From: Clostridium chrysemydis
GTDB lineage: Bacteria; Bacillota; Clostridia; Clostridiales; Clostridiaceae
Direction: 5' to 3'
Assembly: GCF_015234215.1 (NCBI RefSeq)
Contig: NZ_JADEKP010000014.1
Span: 1-37,707 of the forward strand
DNA length: 37,707 bases
Below, piece after piece: positions 1 to 10,777 of this stretch. Position numbers and translations under genes: made by a program. Each line of letters starts with the position of its first letter. The first letter of the stretch is position 1. The notes beneath the pieces were generated by a model. That model made no database searches and had not been told where the DNA came from. It saw only the letters and a list, made by a program, of their open reading frames with translations.

Positions 1-55
1 GTGTTAGGCACGCCGCCAGCGTTCGTCCTGAGCCAGGATCAAACTCTCAATAAAA
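1..55 (-). rRNA. rrs: 16S ribosomal RNA, 5' end only (partial)
   Basis: Read on the minus strand, this stretch is the universal 5' end of bacterial 16S rRNA: GAGTTTGATCCTGGCTCAG is followed by GACGAACGCTGGCGGCG and then GTGCCTAACAC. The gene runs off the left edge, so only about 55 bases are present. The exact mature 5' end is estimated from the position of the GAGTTTGATC motif. The gene lies downstream of gyrA and is transcribed away from the origin, the rRNA placement known from Clostridioides-type genomes. Confidence 0.96.
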
Positions 56-173
56 AGTTTAATCTGTACTCTTAAAACTTAAATTCGTAAAAAGAATTGC
101 TGGTTTTGTATTATATAAATCTGTTCAATTTTCAAAGACCATTTAATCTCTGTCGCACTCAAGCGACTTCTTT

Positions 174-202
174 ATCTTATCACTTAGTTTGAAACTTGTC
201 AA
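174..202 (-). promoter_or_regulatory. rRNA operon promoter
   Basis: On the minus strand a perfect -35 (TTGACA, 197-202) is followed after 17 bases by TAAGAT (174-179). Transcription would start near base 167 with a small hairpin (GUCGC/GCGAC, 152-167). A boxA-like leader segment follows at 121-140 (GGTCTTTGAAAATTGAACAG), typical of Firmicute rRNA leaders and associated with antitermination. An AT-rich TATTATAAA stretch near 265-273 could be the -10 of an additional upstream promoter, but I see no good -35 for it. The rest of 203-452 holds no gene. Confidence 0.75.
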
Positions 203-452
203 CAACTTTTTTCTAAAAACTTTTTCGTTTTTTCGAGTTGTTTCGTTTCGCATCAGCGACGAGATTTATAATATCATATACATATCTTTTTAAATGTTTA
301 TTAGTTTTTATTTTAGTAAATTATTTTTATTTTTCTTCTATTTACTTTTAAATACTAACTTTTTCTTATAGTGATACGCTAGGGTGCGAGTGCCTTTTGT
401 TTTTTACTTAAACGGCTTAATTACAAGCTTTTAGATAAAATTATTAAAGTTT

Positions 453-497
453 AAAATAAAAAAATCTCCTAATATTTTATTTATATTAGGAGATTTT
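453..497 (-). terminator. Intrinsic terminator of the gyrB-gyrA unit
   Basis: A perfect 14-bp inverted repeat (461-474 with 484-497, core ATCTCCTAATA) encloses a 9-base loop. On the minus strand it is followed by a T-rich tract (TTTATTTTAA, 451-460). It begins 11 bases after the gyrA stop codon and separates gyrA from the rRNA promoter. Confidence 0.93.
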
Positions 498-508
498 CTA
501 TAATTTTT

Positions 509-3046
509 TTATTCTTCTTCCTCTTCTGCTCTTTCTAATAGAGTTTCTAGAGAATTATCTATTATTTCAGTGTTGTTTTCTTCAGCGTTTTCAGACTCAA
601 GACCTAACTCTTCTTGTTCATCTTCATCTTCACCACTGATTTTTGTTATAGTTACTACTTGCTCGTCTTCTAATGTTCTCATTAGCTTAACTCCCATAGT
701 AGCTCTTCCTGTAACTGATACATCTGAAATATTTAATCTTATAGCTACACCATTTGAGTTTATCATCATAAGCTCATCGTCTTCTTTACATACTGTTGCT
801 CCAACAACCTTACCAGTCTTATCTGATATTTTGTATGTTATTAGACCTTTACCGCCTCTGTTTTGTAGTTTGTACTCAGTTACTGGCGTTCTCTTACCGA
901 ACCCATTTTCTGAAACTACTAGTAAATCCTCTTCTGGAACTGCTATATCCATACATACAGCTACATCATCGTTTGAAAGTCTTATAGCTCTAACCCCTGA
1001 TGCTGTTCTACCCATAGGTCTTACATTCTTTTCATTAAACTTAACTGCCATACCGTTTTGAGTAGCTATTATAATATCTGCATCACCTTTAGTCATCTTA
1101 ACTTTTAGAAGTTCATCACCATCTCTTAAGTTGATTGCTATTAGCCCATTCTTTCTAAGGTTTTTAAAGTCACCTAAGTTAGTTTTCTTAACTATACCTT
1201 GTTTTGTTCCCATGAATAAGTAACCTTCTTCATAAACATCGCTTATAGTTAATACTGTTTCTATCTTTTCATCTGGCTCAATAGCAATAAGGTTTATTAT
1301 ATTAGTTCCTTTTGCAGTTCTTCCTGCGTCAGGTATTTGATATCCTCTTAATTTGTATACTCTTCCTCTATTTGTGAAGAATAATACATCTGAGTGAGTT
1401 GAAGTAACCATAACGTGTTCAACAAAGTCATCTTCTTTAGTTGACATCGCTTGGATTCCTTTTCCTCCTCTTTTTTGAGAAGAATATGTGTCTGATGCAA
1501 TTCTTTTAATATATCCTGAATTAGTTAAAGTTATTACTATATCTTCTTCTTGAATTAAATCTTCTACATCAATTTCATTTACATTGTTCTCAAGTTCTGT
1601 TCTTCTTTCGTCATTGTATCTCGCTTTGATCTCTATTAATTCATCTTTAATAACACTTAGAAGTTTTACTTCTGACTCAAGAATTGATTTTAAGTATGCA
1701 ATTTCTTTCATTAATTCGCTGTATTCTTCTTCTATCTTTCCTCTTTCAAGACCTGTAAGTCTTCTTAATCTCATCTCTAATATAGCTTGAGATTGTTTAT
1801 CTGACAGATTGAATCTTTGCATTAATGTTTCTTTTGCTATATCTGAAGTTTTTGAATTTCTTATTATACTTATAACTTCATCAATATTATCTAAAGCTAT
1901 TCTTAATCCTTCTAAGATATGAGCTCTAGCTTCAGCTTTATTTAGTTCAAATATAGTTCTTCTTGTAACTACTTCTTTTTGGAAGTCTATATAGTTTCTA
2001 AGAATCTCTTTTAAACTAAGTATTTTTGGTTCGTTATTAACTAACGCTAACATTGTTATACCAAAAGTATCTTGCATTTTAGTGTGTTTATATAATAAGT
2101 TAAGAACTACGCTAGGGTTAGCATCTCTCTTAAGTTCTATTACAATTCTCATACCTTCTCTATCAGATTCATCTCTTAAGTCTGATATTCCTGGTATTTT
2201 TTTATCTTTTACTAAATCTGCAATGTTTTCTATAAGTTTAGCTTTATTTACTTGGTAAGGTAATTCGTGAACTATTATTTTGTGTCTATTGTTTTCTTCT
2301 TCTATTTCAGCTTTTGCTCTAACAATAACTTTACCTCTACCAGTTTCGTAAGCTGATCTTATACCTGATTTACCCATTATAGTAGCTCCTGTTGGGAAAT
2401 CTGGTCCTTTTATTACGTTCATTAAATCCATAATATCTATTTCTGGATCATCTATCATCATTATAGTTCCATCTATAACTTCACCTAAGTTGTGTGGTGG
2501 TATGTTTGTTGCCATACCAACTGCTATACCTGATGAACCGTTAACTAAAAGGTTTGGATATCTTGATGGTAATACTGATGGCTCTTTTTCTTCTCCATCA
2601 AAGTTTGGAACGAAATCTACTGTATTCTTTCCGATATCTCTAATCATTTGAGCTGCGATTTTGTTCATTTTTGCTTCTGTATATCTCATAGCAGCTGCGC
2701 TATCACCATCTACAGAACCAAAGTTTCCGTGACCGTCAACTAGCATATATCTCATTGAGAAATCTTGCGCCATTCTAACTAAAGCATCATAAACTGATGT
2801 ATCACCGTGTGGGTGATACTTACCTAAAACTTCCCCTACTATTCTTGCACATTTTCTGTACCCTTTTTCAGGGGCTAAACCTAATTCATGCATTGAGAAT
2901 AAAATTCTTCTATGAACTGGCTTTAAACCATCTCTTACGTCTGGAAGTGCACGACCAACTATAACGCTCATGGCATAGTCGATGTAGCACTTTTTCATTT
3001 CGTTTTTTATATCTACGGGTATTACTTTTCCCTCATTAAAACTCAT
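509..3046 (-). CDS. gyrA: DNA gyrase subunit A
   Basis: This is the breakage-reunion subunit of type II topoisomerase, which introduces negative supercoils together with GyrB. The 845-residue product has the catalytic tyrosine at about residue 122 (AMRYTEAK), the [17 protein letters not shown] quinolone-binding segment at 78-94, and the GyrA box QKRGGKG at the start of the C-terminal DNA-wrapping beta-pinwheel. It ends in a very acidic tail. The reading frame can be extended three codons to a GTG, but that GTG overlaps the Shine-Dalgarno (AGAGGTG). The ATG at 3046 has correct spacing of about 8 bases and is chosen. Thr83 and Asp87 in the quinolone pocket are the susceptible-type residues. The gene follows gyrB by 24 bases as one transcription unit. 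Confidence 0.98.
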   Translation of the reverse strand: MSFNEGKVIPVDIKNEMKKCYIDYAMSVIVGRALPDVRDGLKPVHRRILFSMHELGLAPEKGYRKCARIVGEVLGKYHPHGDTSVYDALVRMAQDFSMRYMLVDGHGNFGSVDGDSAAAMRYTEAKMNKIAAQMIRDIGKNTVDFVPNFDGEEKEPSVLPSRYPNLLVNGSSGIAVGMATNIPPHNLGEVIDGTIMMIDDPEIDIMDLMNVIKGPDFPTGATIMGKSGIRSAYETGRGKVIVRAKAEIEEENNRHKIIVHELPYQVNKAKLIENIADLVKDKKIPGISDLRDESDREGMRIVIELKRDANPSVVLNLLYKHTKMQDTFGITMLALVNNEPKILSLKEILRNYIDFQKEVVTRRTIFELNKAEARAHILEGLRIALDNIDEVISIIRNSKTSDIAKETLMQRFNLSDKQSQAILEMRLRRLTGLERGKIEEEYSELMKEIAYLKSILESEVKLLSVIKDELIEIKARYNDERRTELENNVNEIDVEDLIQEEDIVITLTNSGYIKRIASDTYSSQKRGGKGIQAMSTKEDDFVEHVMVTSTHSDVLFFTNRGRVYKLRGYQIPDAGRTAKGTNIINLIAIEPDEKIETVLTISDVYEEGYLFMGTKQGIVKKTNLGDFKNLRKNGLIAINLRDGDELLKVKMTKGDADIIIATQNGMAVKFNEKNVRPMGRTASGVRAIRLSNDDVAVCMDIAVPEEDLLVVSENGFGKRTPVTEYKLQNRGGKGLITYKISDKTGKVVGATVCKEDDELMMINSNGVAIRLNISDVSVTGRATMGVKLMRTLEDEQVVTITKISGEDEDEQEELGLESENAEENNTEIIDNSLETLLERAEEEEE

Positions 3047-3070
3047 GTACTTCACCTCTATAATTTAGTA

Positions 3071-4990
<1,920 letters not shown>

Positions 4991-5037
4991 CTAAATTTAT
5001 TAATATCTATCCTTAACTGAAGGTTTTAATATTGGAC

Positions 5038-5298
5038 TTACGGATTATAATCTAAATCTGTTCTCTTTGTTAAAGTTGATGAAGATATTGGTGATAAATA
5101 TATCTTACTCATCTTATCAACTTCAGCTATAACAAATGATTTCGGCTTATCATCTGTTATTCTTTCCACAAATCCATCTTCTTCTGCCATTCTTAAAAAC
5201 TGAATAGTGTCAGAACTATACATAGTTGTTTGTAAATCAAAAATTCCAATAACATCTTTTATAGGAACCACTACATTTTCTCCTAAATGTAAAAACAT
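5038..5298 (-). CDS. remB: RemB-like small regulator (DUF370 family)
   Basis: An 86-residue protein of the RemA/RemB (DUF370) family. The N-terminus (MFLHLGENVVVPIKDVIGIF) is characteristic, and the gene between recF and gyrB is the position of remB/yaaB in Bacillus. RemB was named as an extracellular-matrix regulator in Bacillus, and the paralogue RemA binds DNA. The role in clostridia is not established. The C-terminal part, with conserved S-F-V-I, is also family-like. The ribosome-binding site AAGGAGG is 7 bases upstream of the ATG, and the gene lies 15 bases after recF, so co-transcription is likely. Confidence 0.88.
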   Translation of the reverse strand: MFLHLGENVVVPIKDVIGIFDLQTTMYSSDTIQFLRMAEEDGFVERITDDKPKSFVIAEVDKMSKIYLSPISSSTLTKRTDLDYNP

Positions 5299-5313
5299 AA
5301 AGAATCCTCCTTC

Positions 5314-6399
5314 TTATTTAGAGACCGCACCTTCTTTTACTTTATAAACGACCGATTCGTCATCTAGATAGTCGTTTAAATCTTCAATTCCTGTGCAAGT
5401 AATTATTGTTTGTATATCTTTAATAGAGCTTAAAACATATCTTTTTCTATTAAAATCTAATTCTGATAATACATCATCTAATAGTAAAACAGGATATTCT
5501 CCTGTTTTTTCTTTGATTATTTTAAGTGATGCAAACTTCATAGTTAAAACTGCTGTTCTTTGCTGTCCTTGTGAACCAAAGCTTTTAGTATCAACTCCAT
5601 TTATATAAACAGAAAAATCATCTCTATGAGGTCCGTGACTAGTTATGCCTTTTTCAATATCTCTATTCCTATTTTTCTTTAGAACCGAATAAAATTGATC
5701 TTGAATGTCATCAGTTTTTTTAATAGTTGAAATATATTTAAACTCAATAGTTTCTTTCCCTGAAGTAATATCACTATGTATGTCTTTAGAATACTTATTT
5801 AAAGAATCTAAATATTCTAATCTCTTTTTAATTATATAAGCTCCAAACATTGCTAGTTGAAGATCATATACATCAAGCATATCCTTATCTAGATTCCTGT
5901 TTTTTAAGATACTATTTCTCTCATTCATAACTTTGTTGTATTGAACGAGGTTGTAGTAATATTTTTGATCTAACTGACATAATTCCATATCGATAAACTT
6001 TCTTCTAACTCCCGGCGAATCTTTTATTATTCTTAGGTCTTCTGGTGAAAACATAACAACATTAAAAACGCCAAATAGCTCTCCTATTTTGCTTATCTTT
6101 ATAGAATTAACTCTTACAACTTTTTTTCCGTCTTTTAGGATGTTAATATCAATTTTTTTGTCTAATCTCTCTCTGCCAACACTTAAACCTACAAAAGAAA
6201 TTTCATCGTTCCAATTTATAAGTTCTTTATCTTTAGAAGTTCTATGGGATTTCGCAAAACCGCAATAATAGATAGCTTCTAGTATATTAGTTTTACCTTG
6301 TGCATTATCTCCCATAAAAACATTGACATGTCTTCCTAAGTCTATTTCTAAATTATCATAATTTCTATAATTTATTAATTTAAGCTTTTTTACATACAT
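5314..6399 (-). CDS. recF: DNA replication and repair protein RecF
   Basis: An SMC-like ATPase that helps load RecA at single-strand gaps (RecFOR pathway). The 361-residue product has a Walker A motif GDNAQGKT at 30-37, the ABC-type signature around SQGQQRTA and a Walker B LLLDDVLSELD near the C-terminus. Length and order fit the family. The ribosome-binding site is weak (GGGTG, about 9 bases before the ATG), consistent with low expression. The gene lies in the conserved dnaA-dnaN-rlbA-recF block. Confidence 0.97.
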   Translation of the reverse strand: MYVKKLKLINYRNYDNLEIDLGRHVNVFMGDNAQGKTNILEAIYYCGFAKSHRTSKDKELINWNDEISFVGLSVGRERLDKKIDINILKDGKKVVRVNSIKISKIGELFGVFNVVMFSPEDLRIIKDSPGVRRKFIDMELCQLDQKYYYNLVQYNKVMNERNSILKNRNLDKDMLDVYDLQLAMFGAYIIKKRLEYLDSLNKYSKDIHSDITSGKETIEFKYISTIKKTDDIQDQFYSVLKKNRNRDIEKGITSHGPHRDDFSVYINGVDTKSFGSQGQQRTAVLTMKFASLKIIKEKTGEYPVLLLDDVLSELDFNRKRYVLSSIKDIQTIITCTGIEDLNDYLDDESVVYKVKEGAVSK

Positions 6400-6455
6400 T
6401 TATAAACACCCATTCAATTATAACATACTAATAGGATAAAAGCTTATTATTAGGT

Positions 6456-6662
6456 TTAGATGACCTTAAATTGTTCACCTTCAAATTCTACGATATCTGA
6501 AACTCTAATCTTTTTTCCTCTTTGAGTACAAATCTCACCATTAACTTTTACCATTTCTTCTAAAATGAAAATTTTTGCTTCTGAACCTGAAGTTGCTATT
6601 GCAGCCCATTTTAAAAAAGCATCTAATTTTATAAATTCTGTATTTATTTTTATCTCGTTCAT
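6456..6662 (-). CDS. rlbA: S4-domain RNA-binding protein of the YaaA/RlbA family
   Basis: A 68-residue protein made almost entirely of one S4 RNA-binding domain: the segment from KLDAFLKWAAIATSGSEAK to VKVNGEICTQRGKKIR is the classic S4 loop pattern. Small S4 proteins between dnaN and recF (Bacillus yaaA) are linked to ribosome assembly in the literature, but the target is not visible from sequence. A GGGCGG ribosome-binding site precedes the ATG. It is most likely co-transcribed with dnaN and recF. Confidence 0.9.
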   Translation of the reverse strand: MNEIKINTEFIKLDAFLKWAAIATSGSEAKIFILEEMVKVNGEICTQRGKKIRVSDIVEFEGEQFKVI

Positions 6663-6718
6663 ATTGTATAAACCGCCCGGAATTTCTGAATAATTATGCA
6701 GTAAATTTCCAGTCCTTT

Positions 6719-7819
6719 CTATCTAATTAATCTTACTGGTAGAACTAGGTATCTATAATTATCAACTTCTTTTCCTTTAATTATACAAGGACTTACACTA
6801 GAAGTCATTTCCAATACTATTTCTTCTTCATCTAAATTCTTTAAAACATCAAGTAAGTATCTTGAGTTAAATGCAATTTGAATCTTTTCACCTTGCAGAT
6901 TTATTGTAACTTCTTCCCTAACTTTTCCCAATTGAGAATTAGAAGATATAATTATTGACTCATCTTCAACTTCGAATTTTACAAGATTATTGTTACCATC
7001 TTTCGCCATAAGTGAAGCTCTTTCAATACCATTTTGGAATTCTTGTTTATCCACAAGCACTTCTAATTTGTGTTCTTCAGGAAGTAATGATTTGTAATTA
7101 ACAAATTTACCTTCTAAAAGTCTTGATATAACTCTTGTTTTTTCAAAAGTAAATAAAATATGGTTTTTAGTAAATGTTATTTTTACAAGATCTTCTGAAT
7201 CTTCAAGTATTTTTGATACTTCGTTTAAAGTTTTTCCAGGTATAACAACATCTTTTTCTAAGTCTGAATCTATATATTCACTTTTTATTGCAAGTCTATA
7301 TCCATCTAATGCAACTAAGTTTATATTTTTATCTTTAATTTCAAATAATATTCCTTGAAGTATTGGTCTTGTTTCATCTTGAGCTATTGCAAAAGATGTA
7401 GCTTTTATCATACTTTTTAAAATATTTTGAGGTACAGTTACTTCTTCCCCTTCGTTAACAGTCGGTAATTCTGGGAACTCTTCTGCTTTCATGTAAACTA
7501 CGTTAAATACTGATTTTTCACAAGTTATTTGAATAGTTTCATTTTGCATAGTTTCTATTTCTATTTCTGAATTAGGAAGTTTTCTAATAATTTCACTAAA
7601 AATCTTAGCATCTATAACTATGCTTCCTTCTTCTTTAACATCTACATCTATGTTAGTTTCTATACTTACATCCATATCTGATCCTATAAGTACTAAGTTG
7701 TCATTTACACAATGAAGATAAATACCTTCTAATACTGACATTGTTGATTTTCCAGTTATTGCTTTTTGAACTATAGAAATACCTTCTAATAATTTTTGTT
7801 TTTGACATGTGAATTTCAT
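6719..7819 (-). CDS. dnaN: DNA polymerase III beta subunit (sliding clamp)
   Basis: The ring-shaped processivity clamp for the replicative polymerase. The 366-residue length is typical. The N-terminus MKFTCQKQKLLEGISIVQKA and C-terminal end YRYLVLPVRLIR (compare the family ending MPxR) identify it. The three repeated clamp domains are each about 120 residues. A near-perfect ribosome-binding site (AAGGAGG) stands 7 bases before the ATG. It lies downstream of dnaA, separated by a 273-base region full of DnaA boxes that must also contain its promoter if dnaN is expressed independently. Confidence 0.98.
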   Translation of the reverse strand: MKFTCQKQKLLEGISIVQKAITGKSTMSVLEGIYLHCVNDNLVLIGSDMDVSIETNIDVDVKEEGSIVIDAKIFSEIIRKLPNSEIEIETMQNETIQITCEKSVFNVVYMKAEEFPELPTVNEGEEVTVPQNILKSMIKATSFAIAQDETRPILQGILFEIKDKNINLVALDGYRLAIKSEYIDSDLEKDVVIPGKTLNEVSKILEDSEDLVKITFTKNHILFTFEKTRVISRLLEGKFVNYKSLLPEEHKLEVLVDKQEFQNGIERASLMAKDGNNNLVKFEVEDESIIISSNSQLGKVREEVTINLQGEKIQIAFNSRYLLDVLKNLDEEEIVLEMTSSVSPCIIKGKEVDNYRYLVLPVRLIR

Positions 7820-8092
7820 TTTAATCCTCCTTATTTATCAACAGTTAAGTTTGTTTATATATAGTTTAGATAAATAAAAAATATAGTAATAATAGTAGTA
7901 GGGGCTGTGGAATTGTTGATAAGTACCTTTAGCCCTTTAATATCAACAAAAAGTTGTAAAAAAATATTGTGGATAAGTAAGTAACGTTTTGTATGACTTA
8001 TCCACAGTTATTAACAGCAATATTTCTATGTTAAGTTATCCACAGGTTGTTATATAGTTATTATATACAAGTGTTGATAACATAACAAAATT
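7820..8092. other. oriC: Origin of replication, dnaA-dnaN part (DnaA-box cluster)
   Basis: This non-coding interval holds three perfect DnaA boxes (TTATCCACA or complement) at 7968-7976, 7998-8006 and 8036-8044. It also has single-mismatch boxes of the TTATCAACA form at 7835-7843, 7914-7922 and 8072-8080. Together with the cluster upstream of dnaA this makes the bipartite origin known from Bacillus and clostridia. An AT-rich stretch near 7856-7900 could be the unwinding element, but I cannot show it. The dnaN promoter should also be here; I see no clear consensus. Confidence 0.85.
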
Positions 8093-9454
8093 TTAGTTTT
8101 GAGTTAATTTTTTAGTTAAATCTTCTATTGTTTGTTGAAGACTTTCATCTCTAGTTAAATTGTTTGATATTTTTTCGTAAGCATGGATTACTGTAGTATG
8201 GTCACGACCACCAAACTCTTCTCCTATTTTAGGTAGAGACATATCAGTAAGTTTTCTGCTTAAATACATAGCAATTTGTCTAGGATGTGCCACATTACGA
8301 GTTCTTCTTTGAGATTTTAAATCATCAACTCTTAAATTAAAGTAACTAGCTACAACATCTTGTATTATTTCTATAGTTATATGTTTTCCTTGTTTCTTAG
8401 AAATAATATCTTTTAAAGCTTCAGTTGCTAGATCTACTGTTATTTCACGGTTTGTTAATGATGAATAAGCTACTATTCTAGTTAAAGCTCCTTCTAATTC
8501 CCTAATATTCGATTTTATTTTTGTTGCGATATAAACCATAACTTCGTTTGCAACACTTAAATTTTCTACATCAGCTTTTTTCTTTAAAATAGCCATTCTA
8601 GTTTCAAAATCAGGAACTTGAATATCAGCTATAAGACCCCACTCGAATCTAGATCTAAGTCTATCTTCTAATGTAGGAATTTCTTTTGGAGGTCTGTCTG
8701 ATGATAAGATAATTTGTTTATTAGCTTCATGAAGAGCATTAAACGTATGGAAGAATTCCTCTTGAGTTCTTTCTTTACCAGCTATAAACTGGATATCATC
8801 GATTAATAGGACATCTACATTTCTGTATTTGTTTCTAAATTCTTCGTTTTTATCATCTTTAATAGCATTTATTAATTCATTAGTAAACTTTTCAGAAGAT
8901 ACGTAAACTACTTTTGCGTTTGAATTATCGTCTAGTATATAGTGGCCTATTGCATGCATTAAGTGAGTTTTTCCTAGTCCTACGCCTCCATATATGAAAA
9001 GCGGATTATATGCTTTTGCTGGAGATTCAGCTACTGCAAGTGATGCTGCATGGGCAAATCTATTACTATTACCTATTACGAAAGAATCAAATGTGTATTT
9101 AGGGTTTAAATTTGTATTTGCAAAATCATCGCTTTGAAAGGATTTTGCCCTTCTTTCTGCTTTCTTTTCTGCCTTTTCCTTAGTTTCCTCTTCTTTTTGA
9201 ATCTCAGATGCTACTAAAAATTCGATTTTGTAAAGTTTAGAACATACTGCTTGTATTGAGTTTGCTACTAAATCTTTATAACGTTTTTCTAGTATTTCTT
9301 GAGAAAATGTATTTGGAACACTTATTCTTATAGTATTAGAAGAAATAGAAATAGGTTCACAACTTTTTATCCAAGTATTGAAACTAACTTCACTCAACTC
9401 ACCCTTTATCACATCTAGTGTATTCTTCCATAATTGCTTTAGCTCTGTGTCCAT
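8093..9454 (-). CDS. dnaA: Chromosomal replication initiator protein DnaA
   Basis: The AAA+ initiator that binds DnaA boxes and melts the origin. The 453-residue product shows domain I (about 1-80), a charged Glu/Lys-rich linker (87-105), and the AAA+ domain with Walker A GGVGLGKT at 156-163 and Walker B VLLIDD at 215-220. The C-terminal helix-turn-helix carries the DnaA signature [15 protein letters not shown]. An upstream TTG in frame would add six residues (IGGYG...), but these encode the ribosome-binding site itself (GGAGG). The ATG ending at 9454 is therefore the start. It is flanked on both sides by DnaA-box clusters, which suggests autoregulation. Confidence 0.98.
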   Translation of the reverse strand: MDTELKQLWKNTLDVIKGELSEVSFNTWIKSCEPISISSNTIRISVPNTFSQEILEKRYKDLVANSIQAVCSKLYKIEFLVASEIQKEEETKEKAEKKAERRAKSFQSDDFANTNLNPKYTFDSFVIGNSNRFAHAASLAVAESPAKAYNPLFIYGGVGLGKTHLMHAIGHYILDDNSNAKVVYVSSEKFTNELINAIKDDKNEEFRNKYRNVDVLLIDDIQFIAGKERTQEEFFHTFNALHEANKQIILSSDRPPKEIPTLEDRLRSRFEWGLIADIQVPDFETRMAILKKKADVENLSVANEVMVYIATKIKSNIRELEGALTRIVAYSSLTNREITVDLATEALKDIISKKQGKHITIEIIQDVVASYFNLRVDDLKSQRRTRNVAHPRQIAMYLSRKLTDMSLPKIGEEFGGRDHTTVIHAYEKISNNLTRDESLQQTIEDLTKKLTQN

Positions 9455-9488
9455 TCCGTATCCTCCAATCAAAATTTTTTTTTATTTT

Positions 9489-9547
9489 TTTATAGCAAAA
9501 TGTGATAATCACAATCTAATAACAAGATATCAACAATCTAATAACAA
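9489..9547 (-). promoter_or_regulatory. Putative dnaA promoter with palindrome and paired direct repeats
   Basis: On the minus strand TGCTATAAA (-10 at 9489-9494, with an extended TG) lies 35 bases upstream of the dnaA ATG. Just upstream is a perfect 13-base palindrome, TGTGATAATCACA (9501-9513). It is followed by a 15-base direct repeat ACAATCTAATAACAA at 9511-9525 and again at 9533-9547, spaced exactly 22 bases. There is no good -35 hexamer. The arrangement suggests bound regulators at this promoter, but their identity is unknown. Confidence 0.45.
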
Positions 9548-9559
9548 AATTTGCGTTGA

Positions 9560-9885
9560 TAGTTGACTATGTACATTATTTTTTCCACATGTTAATAATT
9601 ATGTTAGCCTTTTAAAATTAAGTTTAGATATCCACACAAAACCTAATTTACTTATAAACAGTAAAAAAAGACATAAAAACTTGTTATTTCAATAAAAAAA
9701 CTAAATAAGAGTCTAGTTATTAAGTGAGAAAGAACAAGTTATCAACAGAGTTATCAACAGTTGTGGATAAAATTAAAGATATATAAAGTTATTAACATAT
9801 AGATTTATGATACCATAAGTAAATAGAGGGTTTCAACAAGTTATCCACAAAAAAATTAAATAAAAGGTGGATAATTATCAACAAA
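9560..9885. other. oriC: Origin of replication, dnaA-rpmH part (DnaA-box cluster)
   Basis: A non-coding, AT-rich interval with clustered DnaA boxes. Perfect matches to TTATCCACA (either strand) are at 9762-9770 and 9841-9849. TTATCAACA variants are at 9739-9747, 9751-9759 and 9875-9883. Further one-mismatch boxes are at 9581-9589, 9628-9636 and 9866-9874. Transcription diverges from here (dnaA left, rpmH right), and nearly all flanking genes are co-oriented with outward replication. Confidence 0.85.
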
Positions 9886-9896
9886 GGGCATAATTC

Positions 9897-9925
9897 TTGA
9901 CATAAAGAGGGTAAAACTATATAAT
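9897..9925 (+). promoter_or_regulatory. Promoter of the rpmH-rnpA operon
   Basis: A perfect vegetative promoter: TTGACA at 9897-9902, 17 bases, TATAAT at 9920-9925. It is 79 bases before the rpmH start codon. It sits immediately beside the last DnaA box of the origin. Confidence 0.93.
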
Positions 9926-10004
9926 GGTTAGGTAAATCTAAAATAGAAGAAAAGTATAACCTTTGGGAAATACGAAAAATTTTATTGAAGGGGGTGTAGT
10001 GTAA

Positions 10005-10139
10005 ATGTTCATGACATACCAACCTAAAAAAAGACAAAGAAAAAAAGAGCATGGTTTCAGAAAAAGAATGGCTACTAAGTCAGGAAGAAACATTCTTAAA
10101 AAGAGAAGACAAAAAGGTAGAAAAAAATTAACAGCATAA
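10005..10139 (+). CDS. rpmH: 50S ribosomal protein L34
   Basis: A 44-residue, extremely basic protein: [20 protein letters not shown], then a tail rich in Lys and Arg ending KKLTA. This is the complete L34 family pattern. Two in-frame ATG codons are six bases apart. The first (10005) is chosen because the AAGGGGG ribosome-binding site lies 10 bases upstream; the second would be 16 bases away. L34 is a late-assembling large-subunit protein, and its gene next to rnpA at the origin is nearly universal in bacteria. Confidence 0.97.
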   Translation: MFMTYQPKKRQRKKEHGFRKRMATKSGRNILKKRRQKGRKKLTA

Positions 10140-10164
10140 GGGCCGCAATTTAGTGGCCTTTTTT
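10138..10164 (+). terminator. Intrinsic terminator/attenuator between rpmH and rnpA
   Basis: A 9-bp hairpin (AAGGGCCGC with GTGGCCTTT, two G-U pairs, loop AATTTA) runs into six Ts. It starts at the rpmH stop codon. It probably limits read-through so that L34 is made in large excess over RNase P protein. Confidence 0.85.
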
Positions 10165-10198
10165 CTACAATGTAGGAAAAAAGGAGTATTAAATACCC

Positions 10199-10549
10199 AT
10201 GATATATAGATTAAAAAAAAGTAATGAGTTTAGAATTGTATATAGAAGAGGCAAATCGATAGCTAATGATCTTTTGGTATTATATACTTTTAATAATAGA
10301 AGAAATAAAGATAAAGAAAATCTACCTTATAATAAGGTAGGAATTTCTGTTAGTAAAAAAGTAGGAAACAGTGTAGTTAGAAGCAGAAGTAAAAGATTAA
10401 TTTCAGAATGCTACAGATTAAATGAAGAGAATTTAAAAAAAGGCTATGACTTCGTTTTTGTTGCTAGAACAAAAATAAAAGATAAGGATTATCAAAGCGT
10501 TGAAAAAGCTATGATAAATTTATTTAAGAAAGCAGGCTTATTTAATTGA
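10199..10549 (+). CDS. rnpA: Ribonuclease P protein component
   Basis: The protein cofactor of the tRNA 5'-processing ribozyme. The 116-residue product has a basic N-terminus, the pattern F-R-x-V-Y-R-R-G-K near residue 12-20, and a version of the RNR motif ([19 protein letters not shown]). That motif is somewhat diverged from the usual R-N-x-x-K-R. The ribosome-binding site AAGGAG is 12 bases before the ATG, a rather long spacing. The stop codon overlaps the yidD start by four bases, which implies translational coupling. Confidence 0.95.
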   Translation: MIYRLKKSNEFRIVYRRGKSIANDLLVLYTFNNRRNKDKENLPYNKVGISVSKKVGNSVVRSRSKRLISECYRLNEENLKKGYDFVFVARTKIKDKDYQSVEKAMINLFKKAGLFN

Positions 10550-10755
10550 AAAAATTTGTTATAAAATTAATACAATTTTATAGAAATAATATATCACCTA
10601 TGAAAAATCCTTGTTGTAAGTATACACCTACCTGTTCTCAATATGCTATTGATGCAGTTACAAAGTATGGTGCATTTAAGGGGAGCTTTATGGCAGTTTG
10701 GAGAATTCTAAGGTGTAATCCTTTTAGTAAGGGCGGATATGATCCAGTAAAATAG
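10546..10755 (+). CDS. yidD: Membrane protein insertion efficiency factor YidD
   Basis: A 69-residue protein with the family hallmark [14 protein letters not shown] and the C-terminal segment [13 protein letters not shown]. YidD is a small peripheral membrane protein that assists YidC-dependent insertion. The start is a TTG that overlaps the rnpA stop (the shared sequence is TTGA). No separate Shine-Dalgarno is visible, so translation probably depends on rnpA. The order rnpA-yidD-yidC is strongly conserved. Confidence 0.94.
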   Translation: MKKFVIKLIQFYRNNISPMKNPCCKYTPTCSQYAIDAVTKYGAFKGSFMAVWRILRCNPFSKGGYDPVK

Positions 10756-10777
10756 AGTATGGGAGGAAAAAGCTAAA

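Noticed and set aside
570-1061. Plus-strand frame of 163 codons inside gyrA
   Set aside because: Antisense shadow rich in Ser/Thr/Leu; gyrA is certain here.
9501-9513. Crp/FNR-type operator
   Set aside because: The TGTGA and TCACA half-sites are only three bases apart rather than six, so it does not fit that family; kept only as an unidentified palindrome.
9792-10052. Minus-strand frame of 86 codons in the origin
   Set aside because: It overlaps rpmH, its promoter and DnaA boxes, with no ribosome-binding site; a shadow.
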